Positions 43,201-51,150 of a DNA stretch of 64,000 nucleotides are shown here, piece by piece. The notes below the pieces were generated by a model, which was given only the letters and a program-made list of their open reading frames with translations, was not told the DNA's origin and did no database searches. Source of the DNA: Tardiphaga sp052076105. Its GTDB lineage: Bacteria; Pseudomonadota; Alphaproteobacteria; Rhizobiales; Xanthobacteraceae. Where the stretch lies: assembly GCF_052076105.1 (NCBI RefSeq), contig NZ_CP197245.1:5766001-5830000 (forward strand). Direction: 5' to 3'. The position numbers and the translations under genes were made by a program. Numbering within the stretch: the first letter of the stretch is position 1; each line of letters opens with the position of its first letter.

Positions 43201-43646
43201 GGCTGGGCGGCGTCGGCTTTACGCCTTATGCCGCGGCGCAGGTTACAGCGCTCGATTTGCCGTCCTATGCAGAGACTGACGGCGGCGGCGCCAACACCTT
43301 CGCACTGGCCTATGCGGGCAAGACCGTGACCAGCACCCGCAGCGAACTCGGCTTCCGCACCGACAAGTCGTTTGCCGTGACGGACGCGATCTTGACGCTA
43401 CGTGGCCGCGTCGCATGGGCGCACGATTTCAATAGCGACCGTTTCGCTTCGGCGACGTTCCAGACGCTGCCCGGTGCGAGCTTCGTCGTCAACGGCGCGG
43501 CGCAGGCGAGCGACACCGCGTTGACGACCGCATCCGCGGAGATGAAGTGGACGAACGGTTGGGCCGTCGCCGGGACCTTTGAAGGCGAGTTCTCGGATGT
43601 CACGCGCAGCTACGCCGGCAAGGGCGTGGTGCGGTATGCGTGGTGA
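40263..43646 (+). CDS. Type Va autotransporter with Ser/Thr/Asn-rich passenger
   Basis: A 1,127-residue surface protein. The extended signal (MKFKLGSPTWHPTQPAEWSK) resembles that of the first autotransporter. The passenger, residues about 60-740, is made of short repeats such as VTGSGNVTSSDAS and GIGNA-like turns, typical of a beta-helix. One Gly-rich stretch (SGGGGGGGLVVEALGG) occurs near 400. A TLSVNGDITSAGSLTVNPGG region precedes the linker. The last 352 residues, from about 776, are identical to the first autotransporter. Ends VVRYAW. Confidence 0.9.
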   Translation: MKFKLGSPTWHPTQPAEWSKAGYRRRLLIGTALTGAFIAMIAAVSDRALAACVGENTGNVTCDAANPATGGTLESIFAGATVVTVNPGAKIDGFALFGNATFGGASVTVTAPGSLTFTNGDTIFGIANMVNLRNFFGDISYIGNAAAFGIGAQGADGTISILNTAAIGTGGISALTTGNGKIIINSNAAVNGTIIGLSNGAGDVFISGSGSVTSTTTGISASTTGLGNATIIYNGAITSVDAALSASTPDGNATVTGSGNVTSSDASTTIKAWADVAAIGHGNALIAWNGTVNNTGNGAGLYADAGAGSATVNVLGNVTSVTDTAVRATSQGGLATVTVANGVSIVGGVQAIDVGAPFGNVNLVVGGGASISSVGDAIFAHTITGNTTATIGAGSIVSGGGGGGGLVVEALGGIATVTIGAGAILSGGSAIGISADSGSLTIGNGARLTAAGAPGSFGAVYVESVTGFTMFNAGAINGSSGSTAAVYFIANGAPHTLTLAPTSVIIGQVIGGASSFQIPLGHVPGVADTLQLGGTGTGSFDISQVSDAGQYSGFGTFNKVDSSNWTLTGTSTFAGPINVNGGTLSVNGDITSAGSLTVNPGGTLGGNGVVGTTAINGGTLAPGNSIGTLTVSGSLTMTAASTYLVQVSGTFSDKTAVTGVATLAGKVIVDPLRPLGVTTTYTILNAGTRTGTFDGVSIDNFFARNARLSYVGNDVLLTLDPGLLGPILPGSAGTNQRSVAGAIDNAIIGGAVLPTGFNALYLLSGNELLNRLSQASGETATGAQQTTFDAMTQFMGVMTDPFTAGRGTPQTGAVGYVDETPAYAAKRSPSDALAAIYRKAPLMAPAFQERWNVWAAAFGGSRNTDGNTVAGSNDTRSSIGGVAVGADYWFSPNTLAGFSLAGGGTNFSVANSGSGRSDLFQAGAFVRHTVGSAYITAAAAYGWQDITTDRVVGGDRLRAQFNANSYSGRIEGGNRYLMSWLGGVGFTPYAAAQVTALDLPSYAETDGGGANTFALAYAGKTVTSTRSELGFRTDKSFAVTDAILTLRGRVAWAHDFNSDRFASATFQTLPGASFVVNGAAQASDTALTTASAEMKWTNGWAVAGTFEGEFSDVTRSYAGKGVVRYAW

Positions 43647-43647
43647 G
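42589..43647 (+). repeat. Direct repeat, copy 2 (autotransporter translocator)
   Basis: Identical by eye to 38354-39412. The 5' ends of the two genes are also alike around the ATG (TGAAGTTCAAGCTC), while passengers and flanks differ. Confidence 0.92.
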
Positions 43648-43759
43648 GTGCTGACCGGTGATTCAGAGGATCGAATGCCGGAGCAAAAGTATCGTCAAAT
43701 TTTGTATCGCAAGAATGCAGCTTTTAGCGGACATTGTTCTTTGAGCTACAGGAGAAAGA

Positions 43760-44002
43760 ATGACTGAGTATTCTCTAGAAATTCACGACACCAGCAATCA
43801 CGCTCTCTCAGCACCAATATCATCTACCACACCTTTCGGAAGTTACGTACCTGGCACGCGTTTCTACTTGGATGCGACCAGAGCATATCCGATTGCGGAG
43901 GTGCACCATGGCGTCAAGGTCATCGGTACTCGCACGATAGTGCTGACCCGCGTCGTCGTTGGTGCTCCGCTCATGGAGCAAACAATTCTGTGGCCGAGAT
44001 AA
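43760..44002 (+). CDS. Hypothetical protein downstream of autotransporter
   Basis: An 80-residue protein, MTEYSLEIHDTSNHALSAPI, with YLDATRAYPIAEVHHGVKVI. No signal peptide, unknown family. AGGAGA precedes the ATG. Base composition here is more AT-rich than the core genome. Confidence 0.5.
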   Translation: MTEYSLEIHDTSNHALSAPISSTTPFGSYVPGTRFYLDATRAYPIAEVHHGVKVIGTRTIVLTRVVVGAPLMEQTILWPR

Positions 44003-44522
44003 TCAAAATCCTTGACGAGAGCCGCACTGGACTCAGTCTGCGACGGGCGATGGCACGGCTTATGGTGCTTCTTTCCGAAGGGCGCAGCGCCAATGCGCAT
44101 AACTTACATTGTGGAATAAAAACCTAGAATGGAAAGTGCACGCTCTACGAAGTGCGATTCGCCGAACCCCGGGGCAGGCAATCGGCCGCCTGCACCAACA
44201 GCATCAAAAGATGGCACGATCTGGAGGCGCTTATAGCGTGCCACCATAGATGCATCTCGTTCGGTTTGCAGTAGCGATCTTTTCGTCTCAATCCTAGTTA
44301 TGACCTGTGGCCTCGATCAGGACGCCGGCTTCTTCCTAAGCGCAGAATTGCAAACCCGCCGCGTCTTCAGCGCATCTCGCGCTTCCAAGGCGTGAAGATT
44401 TGATTTGAGCGCGCCGGATACGGTTGCCTCAAGCAACGCATTGTGAGAACCTGCCTCCTGGCTGCGCCTAAACACCGGGGCTTATGACCCCGGTAGCGGC
44501 CGCGTGACTCTCTTCGACTCGT
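44003..44522. other. Gene-free region upstream of the aldehyde oxidoreductase operon
   Basis: About 520 bases with no convincing ORF on either strand. Contains AT-rich patches and scattered short palindromes. No terminator or known RNA recognised. Confidence 0.5.
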
Positions 44523-44531
44523 GGGGGGGGG
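44523..44531 (+). promoter_or_regulatory. Run of nine G at the ribosome-binding position
   Basis: GTGGGGGGGGGAATCAG ends 6 bases before the ATG at 44538. The G-run sits where the Shine-Dalgarno should be and is long enough to slip during replication. Confidence 0.6.
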
Positions 44532-44537
44532 AATCAG

Positions 44538-45047
44538 ATGACGCAAAACAATACGACAGCGCGTACCAGTAATAACATTTCGGTAGCGTTGGTAGTTAAC
44601 GGCACCGGACAGCAGTTTACAGTTGCGCCTTGGACGACATTGCTTGACGCGCTCCGTGACCACCTCGACCTAACCGGCACAAAAAAGGGCTGCGACCATG
44701 GTCAGTGCGGCGCATGCACCGTGCTGGTCGATGGTCGCCGCGTCAATTCGTGCCTGACGCTGTTGGTGATGACGGACGGCGCCGCAGTGACCACGATTGA
44801 AGGCCTTGCGCCCAGCGGTGGCCTGCATCCGCTGCAACAGGCCTTCATCGACCACGACGCCTTCCAGTGCGGCTACTGCACACCGGGACAAATTTGCTCG
44901 GCGGCAGGCCTGATCGCCGAAGGCAAGGCGAAGACCGACGACGAAATCCGCGAGCTAATGAGCGGCAATCTCTGCCGCTGTGCCGCCTATCCTAACATTG
45001 TTGCGGCGATCAGGCAGGCAATGTCCGTGATGGTTGAAAAGCCATGA
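44538..45047 (+). CDS. paoA: Aldehyde oxidoreductase, 2Fe-2S subunit
   Basis: A 169-residue xanthine-oxidase-family small subunit with a plant-type ferredoxin domain (GCDHGQCGACTVLVDG and a later NSC) and a helical [2Fe-2S] domain (CGYCTPGQ, LCRCAAYPN). It passes electrons from the molybdenum site to FAD. No Tat signal is visible, unlike periplasmic E. coli PaoA, so the complex is probably cytoplasmic. Overlaps the FAD subunit gene by 4 bp. Confidence 0.88.
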   Translation: MTQNNTTARTSNNISVALVVNGTGQQFTVAPWTTLLDALRDHLDLTGTKKGCDHGQCGACTVLVDGRRVNSCLTLLVMTDGAAVTTIEGLAPSGGLHPLQQAFIDHDAFQCGYCTPGQICSAAGLIAEGKAKTDDEIRELMSGNLCRCAAYPNIVAAIRQAMSVMVEKP

Positions 45048-46060
45048 TCAATTTTCATTATGCGCGCGCAAGCGACGTTGCAGATGCAGTGCAGCAGATC
45101 AGGGCGGACCCGGCCGCCAAATTTATCGCTGGCGGCACAAACCTGCTCGACCTGATGAAAGAGAATGTCGAGCGCCCGACCCTATTGATCGACATCACGC
45201 GCCTACCGCTCAAGACCGTCGAGGAGACAGCTGGCGGCGGTGTGCGGATCGGCGCACTCGTGCCGAACAGCGACCTCTCCTACCACCCGCTGATCGAGCA
45301 GCGGTACCCGGTCGTTTCCAGTGCAATCCGCGCCGGTGCCTCGCAGCAATTGCGCAATATGGCCTCGACCGGCGGGAACTTGCTGCAACGAACACGCTGC
45401 GCTTACTTCTACGATACGGTGATGCCGTGCAACAAGCGGACACCCGGCAGCGGCTGCTCCGCAATCGACGGAATTAATCGCGGACATGCGATACTCGGCA
45501 CAAGCGAGGCCTGCATCGCCACGCACCCGTCCGACATGTGCGTGGCGCTAGCGGCGCTGGAGGCGACAGTTCACGTTGCGGGGCCCAAAGGTGAACGCGC
45601 GATTGCCATTGCGGACTTTCACCGACTCCCCGGCGACACACCGCAGCGGGACACCAATCTGGACCGTGATGAAATCATCACTGCGATTGAACTACCCGCG
45701 CAAGGCTTCGCCAAAAACTACACTTACCTTAAAATACGCGACCGTCTCTCCTACGCCTTCGCGCTTGTGTCAGTCGCGATCGGACTCGAGATGGATGGTC
45801 GTACCATTCGCCAAGCGAGAATCGCTCTCGGCGGCGTCGCGCACAAGCCGTGGCGAGATATCGCAGCCGAAGCGGCCTTGAATGGTCAGGCCGCAAGCCC
45901 CGAGATTTTTAGGCGCGCCGCGGATGCGCTGCTGCGTGACGCCAAGGGCTTTGCCCACAATACGTTCAAGATCGAACTGGCGCGCCAAGCGGCAGTACGT
46001 GCGCTGACGCAAGCTGCGAATGGCACGCCGCAGTCGCAATCGAGCAAGAAGATCGCGTGA
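45044..46060 (+). CDS. paoB: Aldehyde oxidoreductase, FAD subunit
   Basis: A 338-residue CO-dehydrogenase-flavoprotein-type subunit. FAD motifs are AKFIAGGTNLLDLMKENV and ASTGGNLLQRTRC. The insert CAYFYDTVMPCNKRTPGSGC, with a further Cys in SEACIATHPSDMC, matches the extra [4Fe-4S] binding segment of PaoB-like proteins. Middle gene of the operon. Confidence 0.87.
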   Translation: MINFHYARASDVADAVQQIRADPAAKFIAGGTNLLDLMKENVERPTLLIDITRLPLKTVEETAGGGVRIGALVPNSDLSYHPLIEQRYPVVSSAIRAGASQQLRNMASTGGNLLQRTRCAYFYDTVMPCNKRTPGSGCSAIDGINRGHAILGTSEACIATHPSDMCVALAALEATVHVAGPKGERAIAIADFHRLPGDTPQRDTNLDRDEIITAIELPAQGFAKNYTYLKIRDRLSYAFALVSVAIGLEMDGRTIRQARIALGGVAHKPWRDIAAEAALNGQAASPEIFRRAADALLRDAKGFAHNTFKIELARQAAVRALTQAANGTPQSQSSKKIA

Positions 46061-46163
46061 GGGCGCGATGGTGCGCTTGGGGCGTTCGGACCAGGACGAT
46101 CCGCGGATCGCGGTGCCGCATGCCGCCATCGCAGTCGACCTCAAGAACCAGGTGAGCAAGCCA

Positions 46164-48368
46164 ATGACGTCTTACATCGGTACTGCAACCTCGCGCATTG
46201 ATGGACACGCGAAGGTGACCGGCGGGGCTAAATACGCGGGCGAATTCAACGTGCCTGGCCTCGTCCACGCTTTCGTTGTCGCATCGACCATTGCCAAAGG
46301 ACGCATCTTGCGAATCGATGCGAGCGAGGCACTCCGCGTCGAAGGCGTAATCGATATTCTAACGCACGAAAAACGGCCGCGCATGGCTGGTACTGATCAC
46401 GCCTACAAAGACGACGTCGCGCCGGAGGGCTCGCCGTTCCGGCCGCTTTATGACGGCAGGATCCTGTTCAGCGGACAACCGGTTGCCCTTGTGCTTGCGG
46501 AGAGCTGGGAGATCGCGCGCTTAGCCGCCTCGCTGGTGCGCGTGCAATACGAACAGGAGGCGCACGTTACGGACCCCTACCGTCAGCGTGAAGCTGCCTT
46601 TGCATTACCGGAACCGGCAAAAGCCCGGGGCAATACGGCAGAGGCCTTTACCGCGGCCGACGTGCGCCACCAAGGCGAGTATTACGTCCCGATCGAGCAT
46701 CACAATCCCATGGAGCCGTTTGCATCGACGGTGACATGGGATGGCGGCGGCAAGCTGACCGTCTATGACAAGACCCAAGGCGTACAGAACGTGCAACGCT
46801 ATGTGTGCAGCATATTCGACATGAAGCCGGACGATGTGCGCGTCATGTCACCATTCGTTGGTGGGGCATTCGGCTCAGGACTGCGCCCGCAATATCAGGT
46901 GGTCCTGGCCGTACTGGCCGCGCGCGCGCTGGAGCGCTCCGTCCGTCTCGTTCTGACGCGTCAGCAGATGTATTCGCTTGGGTACAGACCCGCCATGACT
47001 CAACGGGTTGAGCTGGGCGCGACTGCAGGCGGAATACTGAATGCAATCACGCACGATGCGATTACGGTGACGTCGCAATACGAAGACTTCTATCGGAACG
47101 AGACCACCTGGTCCGGCTTGCTCTATAAATGCGCCAACGCACAGTACACCCACAAACTCACCCGACTCGATCTTCCGACATCGTGCGATATGCGCGGTCC
47201 GAGCGCTACGACCGGTGTCTATGCGCTCGAATCCGCGATGGACGAACTCGCGGTTGCACTTAGCATTGACCCGCTGGAGCTGCGTCTGCGGTGTTACTCG
47301 GATCGCGACCAGAACAATGGCGACGTGCCGTTCAGCAGTAAGAATTTGCGCGAATGCTACCGCCAGGGCGCGGAAATGTTTGGCTGGGAAAAGCGCAATC
47401 GGGAGCCCCGCTCGATGCACGACGGCAGTGAGCTGGTCGGCTGGGGCATGGCGACGGGCGTCTGGGAAGCGTTACAGGTGCCGATCACCGTCCGGATTCA
47501 GCTGACAGCGAACGGTCACGCTGAGGTGGCGTGCGCAACGTCCGATATCGGCACGGGCACCTACACCATCATGGCCCAGGTTGCGGCCGACGCGCTCGGC
47601 CTACCGCTCGACAACATCAGTATCAAGCTTGGCGACTCCACACTGCCGCAGTCACCAGTAGAAGGTGGATCATGGATCGCGGCATCGGTGTCGAACGGGA
47701 TCGTGACGACAAGCAACGCGATCCGCGAGGAGTTACTGCGTCTGGCGAAGCGAGTGCCGGATTCGCCGTTCGCAAATGTAACAAGCGACGAAGTCGCACT
47801 TGCGGACGGCAGGCTCGTGAGCCGGCTAGATGCGTCGCTCGCGATATCGATCGCGGACGTAATGCGGGCTGGCGCAGTCGATCACATCGAACAGGAGAAA
47901 TCCACCAGCTTTGCCAATGACGGCAAGCATGCGCACAACGCGCATTCTGCGCTCTTCGCCGAAGTGAAGGTGGACGAACAGCTCAATGTCATCCGCGTCA
48001 CCCGTATCGTAAGCGCGGTCGCGGCCGGGCGAATCTTGAACCCCAAGACTGCGCACAGCCAGGTCATGGGCGGCGTGGTGTGGGGTATCGGAATGGCGCT
48101 GCACGAGGAGACGCTGATCGATCATAAGTTCGGCCGCATCATGAATGCAAATATCGCCGAATACCATGTTCCCGTTAACGCCGACGTCCACGACATCAAG
48201 GTCATCTTCGTCGAGGAGCAGGATAACATTGTTAATCCGCTCGGCATCAAGGGTTTGGGTGAGATTGGTCTCGTCGGCGTCGCCGCGGCGATAGCCAATG
48301 CGATCTACCACGCGACCGGAAAGCGAGTGCGCGACCTGCCGGTTACCTTAGATAAGTTGCAGCGCTGA
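46164..48368 (+). CDS. paoC: Aldehyde oxidoreductase, molybdenum-binding subunit
   Basis: A 734-residue large subunit of the xanthine oxidase family: start MTSYIGTATSRIDGHAKVTG, GQPVALVLAESWEIARLAA, FVGGAFGSGLRPQ at the cofactor site, and the catalytic Glu in GIKGLGEIGLVG. AGGTGAG precedes the ATG at 46164. An upstream ATG at 46068 would add 32 residues without family character. No XdhC/PaoD-type insertion factor follows. Confidence 0.87.
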   Translation: MTSYIGTATSRIDGHAKVTGGAKYAGEFNVPGLVHAFVVASTIAKGRILRIDASEALRVEGVIDILTHEKRPRMAGTDHAYKDDVAPEGSPFRPLYDGRILFSGQPVALVLAESWEIARLAASLVRVQYEQEAHVTDPYRQREAAFALPEPAKARGNTAEAFTAADVRHQGEYYVPIEHHNPMEPFASTVTWDGGGKLTVYDKTQGVQNVQRYVCSIFDMKPDDVRVMSPFVGGAFGSGLRPQYQVVLAVLAARALERSVRLVLTRQQMYSLGYRPAMTQRVELGATAGGILNAITHDAITVTSQYEDFYRNETTWSGLLYKCANAQYTHKLTRLDLPTSCDMRGPSATTGVYALESAMDELAVALSIDPLELRLRCYSDRDQNNGDVPFSSKNLRECYRQGAEMFGWEKRNREPRSMHDGSELVGWGMATGVWEALQVPITVRIQLTANGHAEVACATSDIGTGTYTIMAQVAADALGLPLDNISIKLGDSTLPQSPVEGGSWIAASVSNGIVTTSNAIREELLRLAKRVPDSPFANVTSDEVALADGRLVSRLDASLAISIADVMRAGAVDHIEQEKSTSFANDGKHAHNAHSALFAEVKVDEQLNVIRVTRIVSAVAAGRILNPKTAHSQVMGGVVWGIGMALHEETLIDHKFGRIMNANIAEYHVPVNADVHDIKVIFVEEQDNIVNPLGIKGLGEIGLVGVAAAIANAIYHATGKRVRDLPVTLDKLQR

Positions 48369-48536
48369 TCTTTGGGGGGCGACAACTGAGCGGAATATAG
48401 CTGACCGTGGTTGATAGAGTTTGGGAAACCATCGATCGACGGTATCGGGCGGGAATCTCAGCCACACCGTGCTACGCGTCGTCGGTGAAACCAGGTAGCC
48501 CTTGTCAATCAGCGTACTGAGCACGCTGCGAGGCAC
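48348..48536 (-). pseudogene. Fic-family C-terminal remnant
   Basis: The minus-strand frame reads RSVLSTLIDKGYLVSPTTRS, then VWLRFPPDTVDRWFPKLYQ, which matches the winged-helix C-terminus of Fic/DOC proteins (pattern with LGFP and FPxLYP). No HPFxxGNG motif or N-terminal part remains upstream. A decayed fragment. Confidence 0.5.
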
Positions 48537-48734
48537 ACGAAATGCTCGTGAATAACCAGCGCACTGGTGGCACTTATGCCGATCTTAACGTCGCTATAGA
48601 GATCGCAGAAAGGCTACATAAAAGTAACGCCCCTCACACAATCACTGTTCGTAGCATTTCTACGGGCGTCACAGTCTGGCCGACTCCGACGTCATGACCA
48701 ATATTGGCAACACCGTAGCTTTAGCACAAGAAAG

Positions 48735-48754
48735 GACCCGGCTTTCGCCGGGCC
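48735..48754 (-). terminator. Intrinsic terminator of the second porin gene
   Basis: On the minus strand GGCCCGGC-GAAA-GCCGGGTC followed by CTTTCTT, 20 bases after the porin stop. Confidence 0.8.
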
Positions 48755-48773
48755 CTGGTCTTCAAAAATGGTC

Positions 48774-49484
48774 TTAGAAGCTGCTACCGCCCCAGTTGAA
48801 GTGGTAGTTGACGCCGCCCTTAACAGTATGGGTCGTGACTCCAATGTCCGTGAAACCGGTGAGCACTGTGCCGTACCGCTCGCTGCTATAATCGGCGTAC
48901 ATGTACTCGCCCTTGAGCGACCAGTTCGGGGCGAACATGTACTCGACGCCGCCACCCACGGTCCAACCTGAGTGAACTTTGCTCTCCGAGAACAGCGCGG
49001 CGCCGGGAGTGGTGAATGAAAGGCGGTTGTCAGCCCAAGCATAGCCGCCCTTCACGTAGAATAGAGCCGCACCCGAGGTTACACCAAGGCGTCCCGTGAC
49101 GCTGCCGAAGGCGCGGATCTTATCTTCCGCGGTGACCGGGACAATGCCGAACAACCCCGTCTCACGATACTTGACGTCACCGCCTGCCGCGTCGACTTCA
49201 AGGCCCCAAACGAAATTGCTGCCGGGCGTCTGCCAGTTGTAGCCGATAGTGCCGCCGCCAAAGCCGCCATTGATGTCACTCGAGGCGGCGGTGAAGCCGT
49301 CAACGCGGATACGGTCCGACCAGCTATAGCCGCCCATGACGCCGGCATAGAAACCGGACCAGTTGTAACCAACTGCGACGGGAGCCGCTGGAGCCTTGGT
49401 GTACGGGCGGGCCGCCAAATCGGCGGCGGATGCCGAGGCTGCGCTCATGGCCAAAGCGGCCGTGGCCAACACATACTTGTTCAT
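48774..49484 (-). CDS. Omp31-like outer-membrane beta-barrel protein
   Basis: A 236-residue porin-family protein with a signal peptide (MNKYVLATAALAMSAASASA) and the mature start ADLAARPYTKAP shared with the protein at 11470-12129. Barrel strands appear as NWSGFYAGVMGGYSWSD, FGGGTIGYNWQ, GRLGVTSG, YVKGGYAWAD, GGGVEYMF and a C-terminal NYHFNWGGSSF ending in Phe. A second, accessory-region copy. Confidence 0.87.
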   Translation of the reverse strand: MNKYVLATAALAMSAASASAADLAARPYTKAPAAPVAVGYNWSGFYAGVMGGYSWSDRIRVDGFTAASSDINGGFGGGTIGYNWQTPGSNFVWGLEVDAAGGDVKYRETGLFGIVPVTAEDKIRAFGSVTGRLGVTSGAALFYVKGGYAWADNRLSFTTPGAALFSESKVHSGWTVGGGVEYMFAPNWSLKGEYMYADYSSERYGTVLTGFTDIGVTTHTVKGGVNYHFNWGGSSF

Positions 49485-49722
49485 TGGAATCCCCTGTAGG
49501 TTCTGTTCGCGAATCCATAATATTTCTGAGTGTTTCTCGGGGCTGTCACCAATTCGCTACAGGCTGAATTTTTTAAAACGGACATGACGGCGGAAAAAAT
49601 GGCAGGTCGATCGAGCTCTGCTGAAGCTTCGAGACATCTATGCCAACCGGCTGTCGCCGATTACGGGGGTCAGCTCGGCGAGCTGTCGGAGATGGGGCTG
49701 GTCGAGGCGTTGAACCACCAGG
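49485..49722. other. Short gene-free stretch
   Basis: Promoter region of the porin and then sequence without a credible gene. A plus-strand frame at 49530-49778 exists but its product is not protein-like. Confidence 0.4.
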
Positions 49723-49905
49723 TCAACTTATCGAGGCACCGGAGCCAACACGTATCTTCCTCTCGGGATGGAGGTTAACCTTGTCTTTCGTCATCTGATC
49801 AATCAGCCCGGTGATGGCGTCCCGGGCAAGCGGATCGTTGACCAGCACGAACATTTGCCGATAGTTTGCGATCTTGAAGTCGATATCAGTACATTTTTCA
49901 CACAT
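49723..49905 (-). CDS. Small conserved hypothetical protein
   Basis: A 60-residue protein, MCEKCTDIDFKIANYRQMFV, then DPLARDAITGLIDQMTKDKV and LHPER. It matches a family of short rhizobial proteins with an MCEKC start and a coiled region. The CxxC pair could bind a metal. Function unknown. Confidence 0.65.
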   Translation of the reverse strand: MCEKCTDIDFKIANYRQMFVLVNDPLARDAITGLIDQMTKDKVNLHPERKIRVGSGASIS

Positions 49906-50162
49906 GGCTCACCGCGAGGTCTGGCGGGAGCGTAACGCACTCTCAGTCACCGTTGATTGCCGAGGAACGGGCGATGATGGGAGGACCATACACCCTTCGC
50001 CCGCTTTCAGCTACAGGAACGGACCGTCATGTCTCCACCATGGAACCGGCAAGCACTGTGACGTACCGCCCGCTGCGCCGACGACAAGATCCGCGCCTTC
50101 GGCCCGCACACATTGCGAGAGTTAGTCGAAGCAACACCTCCGAATTTCGCAACCATTGTCGT
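49906..50162. other. Gap between small gene and rpoH
   Basis: No supportable gene. Overlapping plus-strand frames are short and Arg-rich. Confidence 0.4.
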
Positions 50163-51041
50163 TCACTTGACGTCAGCGCTCGCTAGCGAAGCTGCATATG
50201 CTCGGGCCTTTTCCAGCGCTCTGACTTCCACCTGACGTACCCGCTCCCGCGAAATCTTCAACTCTGCGGCCAACTCGTCAAGTGTAAGCGGAGTATCCGC
50301 TAGCCACCGTGCTTCGATAATTCGCTGCTCCCTCGGTTTCAGCTCGTCGAGTGCTCGCCTGAGGATGTGCCGCCGCCAGTTGAGCTCGCTCCGTTCCGCA
50401 ACATCGTCTTCAAAATTAGACGTCGGATCAGCCAAGCGCTCCTGCCATTCAGCTCCCTCTTCGTCATTCTCTCTTGCAGTTGCGTTGAGCGACATGTCGC
50501 CGAGGAACCGCCGGTTCATATCGATCACCTCGCTCTCGGGAACGTTCAAGCGATGCGCAATCGTTGCGACATGGTCGGGCTGCATATCCGCTTCCTCGAG
50601 AGCTGCAATCTTGCTCTTCAAGCGACGCAAGTTGAAGAACAGCCGCTTTTGGGTCGAAGTAGCGCTAATGTGGACGATCGACCAGGACCGCAGGATGTAA
50701 TCCTGGATCGTTGCCTTGATCCACCAGGTCGCGTAGGTCGCAAGTTTAAACCCTTTGGCCGGATCAAATCGTTTCACGGCCTGCATCAGGCCGATGTTGC
50801 CCTCCGAAATGACGTCGGCGATAGGCAGCCCGTAGCCGCGATAGCGCATCGCCAATTTAGTGACCAGCCGGAGATGGCTGGTCACAAGATGATAGGCAGC
50901 TTCCCGGTCGCCGTCTTCGCGCAAGCGCCTCGCGTAGGCGAGCTCTTCTTCAGGTTTGAGGAGAGGAAACTGTTTGATCGCGGTAAGATAATTTGTGAGG
51001 CCTTCTCCACCGGCCAAAGCTGGAAGTGCGAAATGGGTCAT
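50163..51041 (-). CDS. rpoH: Heat-shock sigma factor RpoH (sigma-32 family)
   Basis: A 292-residue sigma factor. FPLLKPEEELAYARRLREDG is the start of region 1.2/2.1, GYGLPIADVISEGNIGLMQA and FKLATYATWWIKATIQDYIL cover 2.2-2.4, the RpoH box reads QKRLFFNLRRLK, and region 4.2 is LAAELKISRERVRQVEVRAL. It directs RNA polymerase to heat-shock promoters. Start 51041 (MTHFALPALAGG) is preferred over 51170. It follows the ROSE-controlled sHsp gene in the same direction, as in the known Bradyrhizobium rpoH1 cluster. Confidence 0.92.
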   Translation of the reverse strand: MTHFALPALAGGEGLTNYLTAIKQFPLLKPEEELAYARRLREDGDREAAYHLVTSHLRLVTKLAMRYRGYGLPIADVISEGNIGLMQAVKRFDPAKGFKLATYATWWIKATIQDYILRSWSIVHISATSTQKRLFFNLRRLKSKIAALEEADMQPDHVATIAHRLNVPESEVIDMNRRFLGDMSLNATARENDEEGAEWQERLADPTSNFEDDVAERSELNWRRHILRRALDELKPREQRIIEARWLADTPLTLDELAAELKISRERVRQVEVRALEKARAYAASLASADVK

Positions 51042-51074
51042 CCCCGTCTCCTGACAATTTCGCGAGTGGATCAG

Positions 51075-51096
51075 CGCGCCATTCCCAAATGGCGCG
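51075..51096. other. Hairpin between sHsp and rpoH genes
   Basis: CGCGCCATT-CCCA-AATGGCGCG is a perfect 9-bp stem with a 4-nt loop and no U-run, in the 109-bp gap. It may protect or process the message rather than terminate it. Confidence 0.6.
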
Positions 51097-51150
51097 ATCC
51101 GCGACGGCCGAAGCCATCGCGGAACGGATGCATTAAGCGAACAAAAGGCG

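Noticed and set aside
36603..43603. Many antisense frames across both autotransporters (Pro/Val- or Arg-rich)
   Set aside because: They mirror the repetitive Gly/Thr codons of the passengers; the ones opposite the translocators occur as identical pairs only because the sense DNA is duplicated.
49530..49778. 82-codon frame after the second porin, considered as a transposase remnant
   Set aside because: No DDE, HTH or IS-end features, and no homology recognised in any frame.
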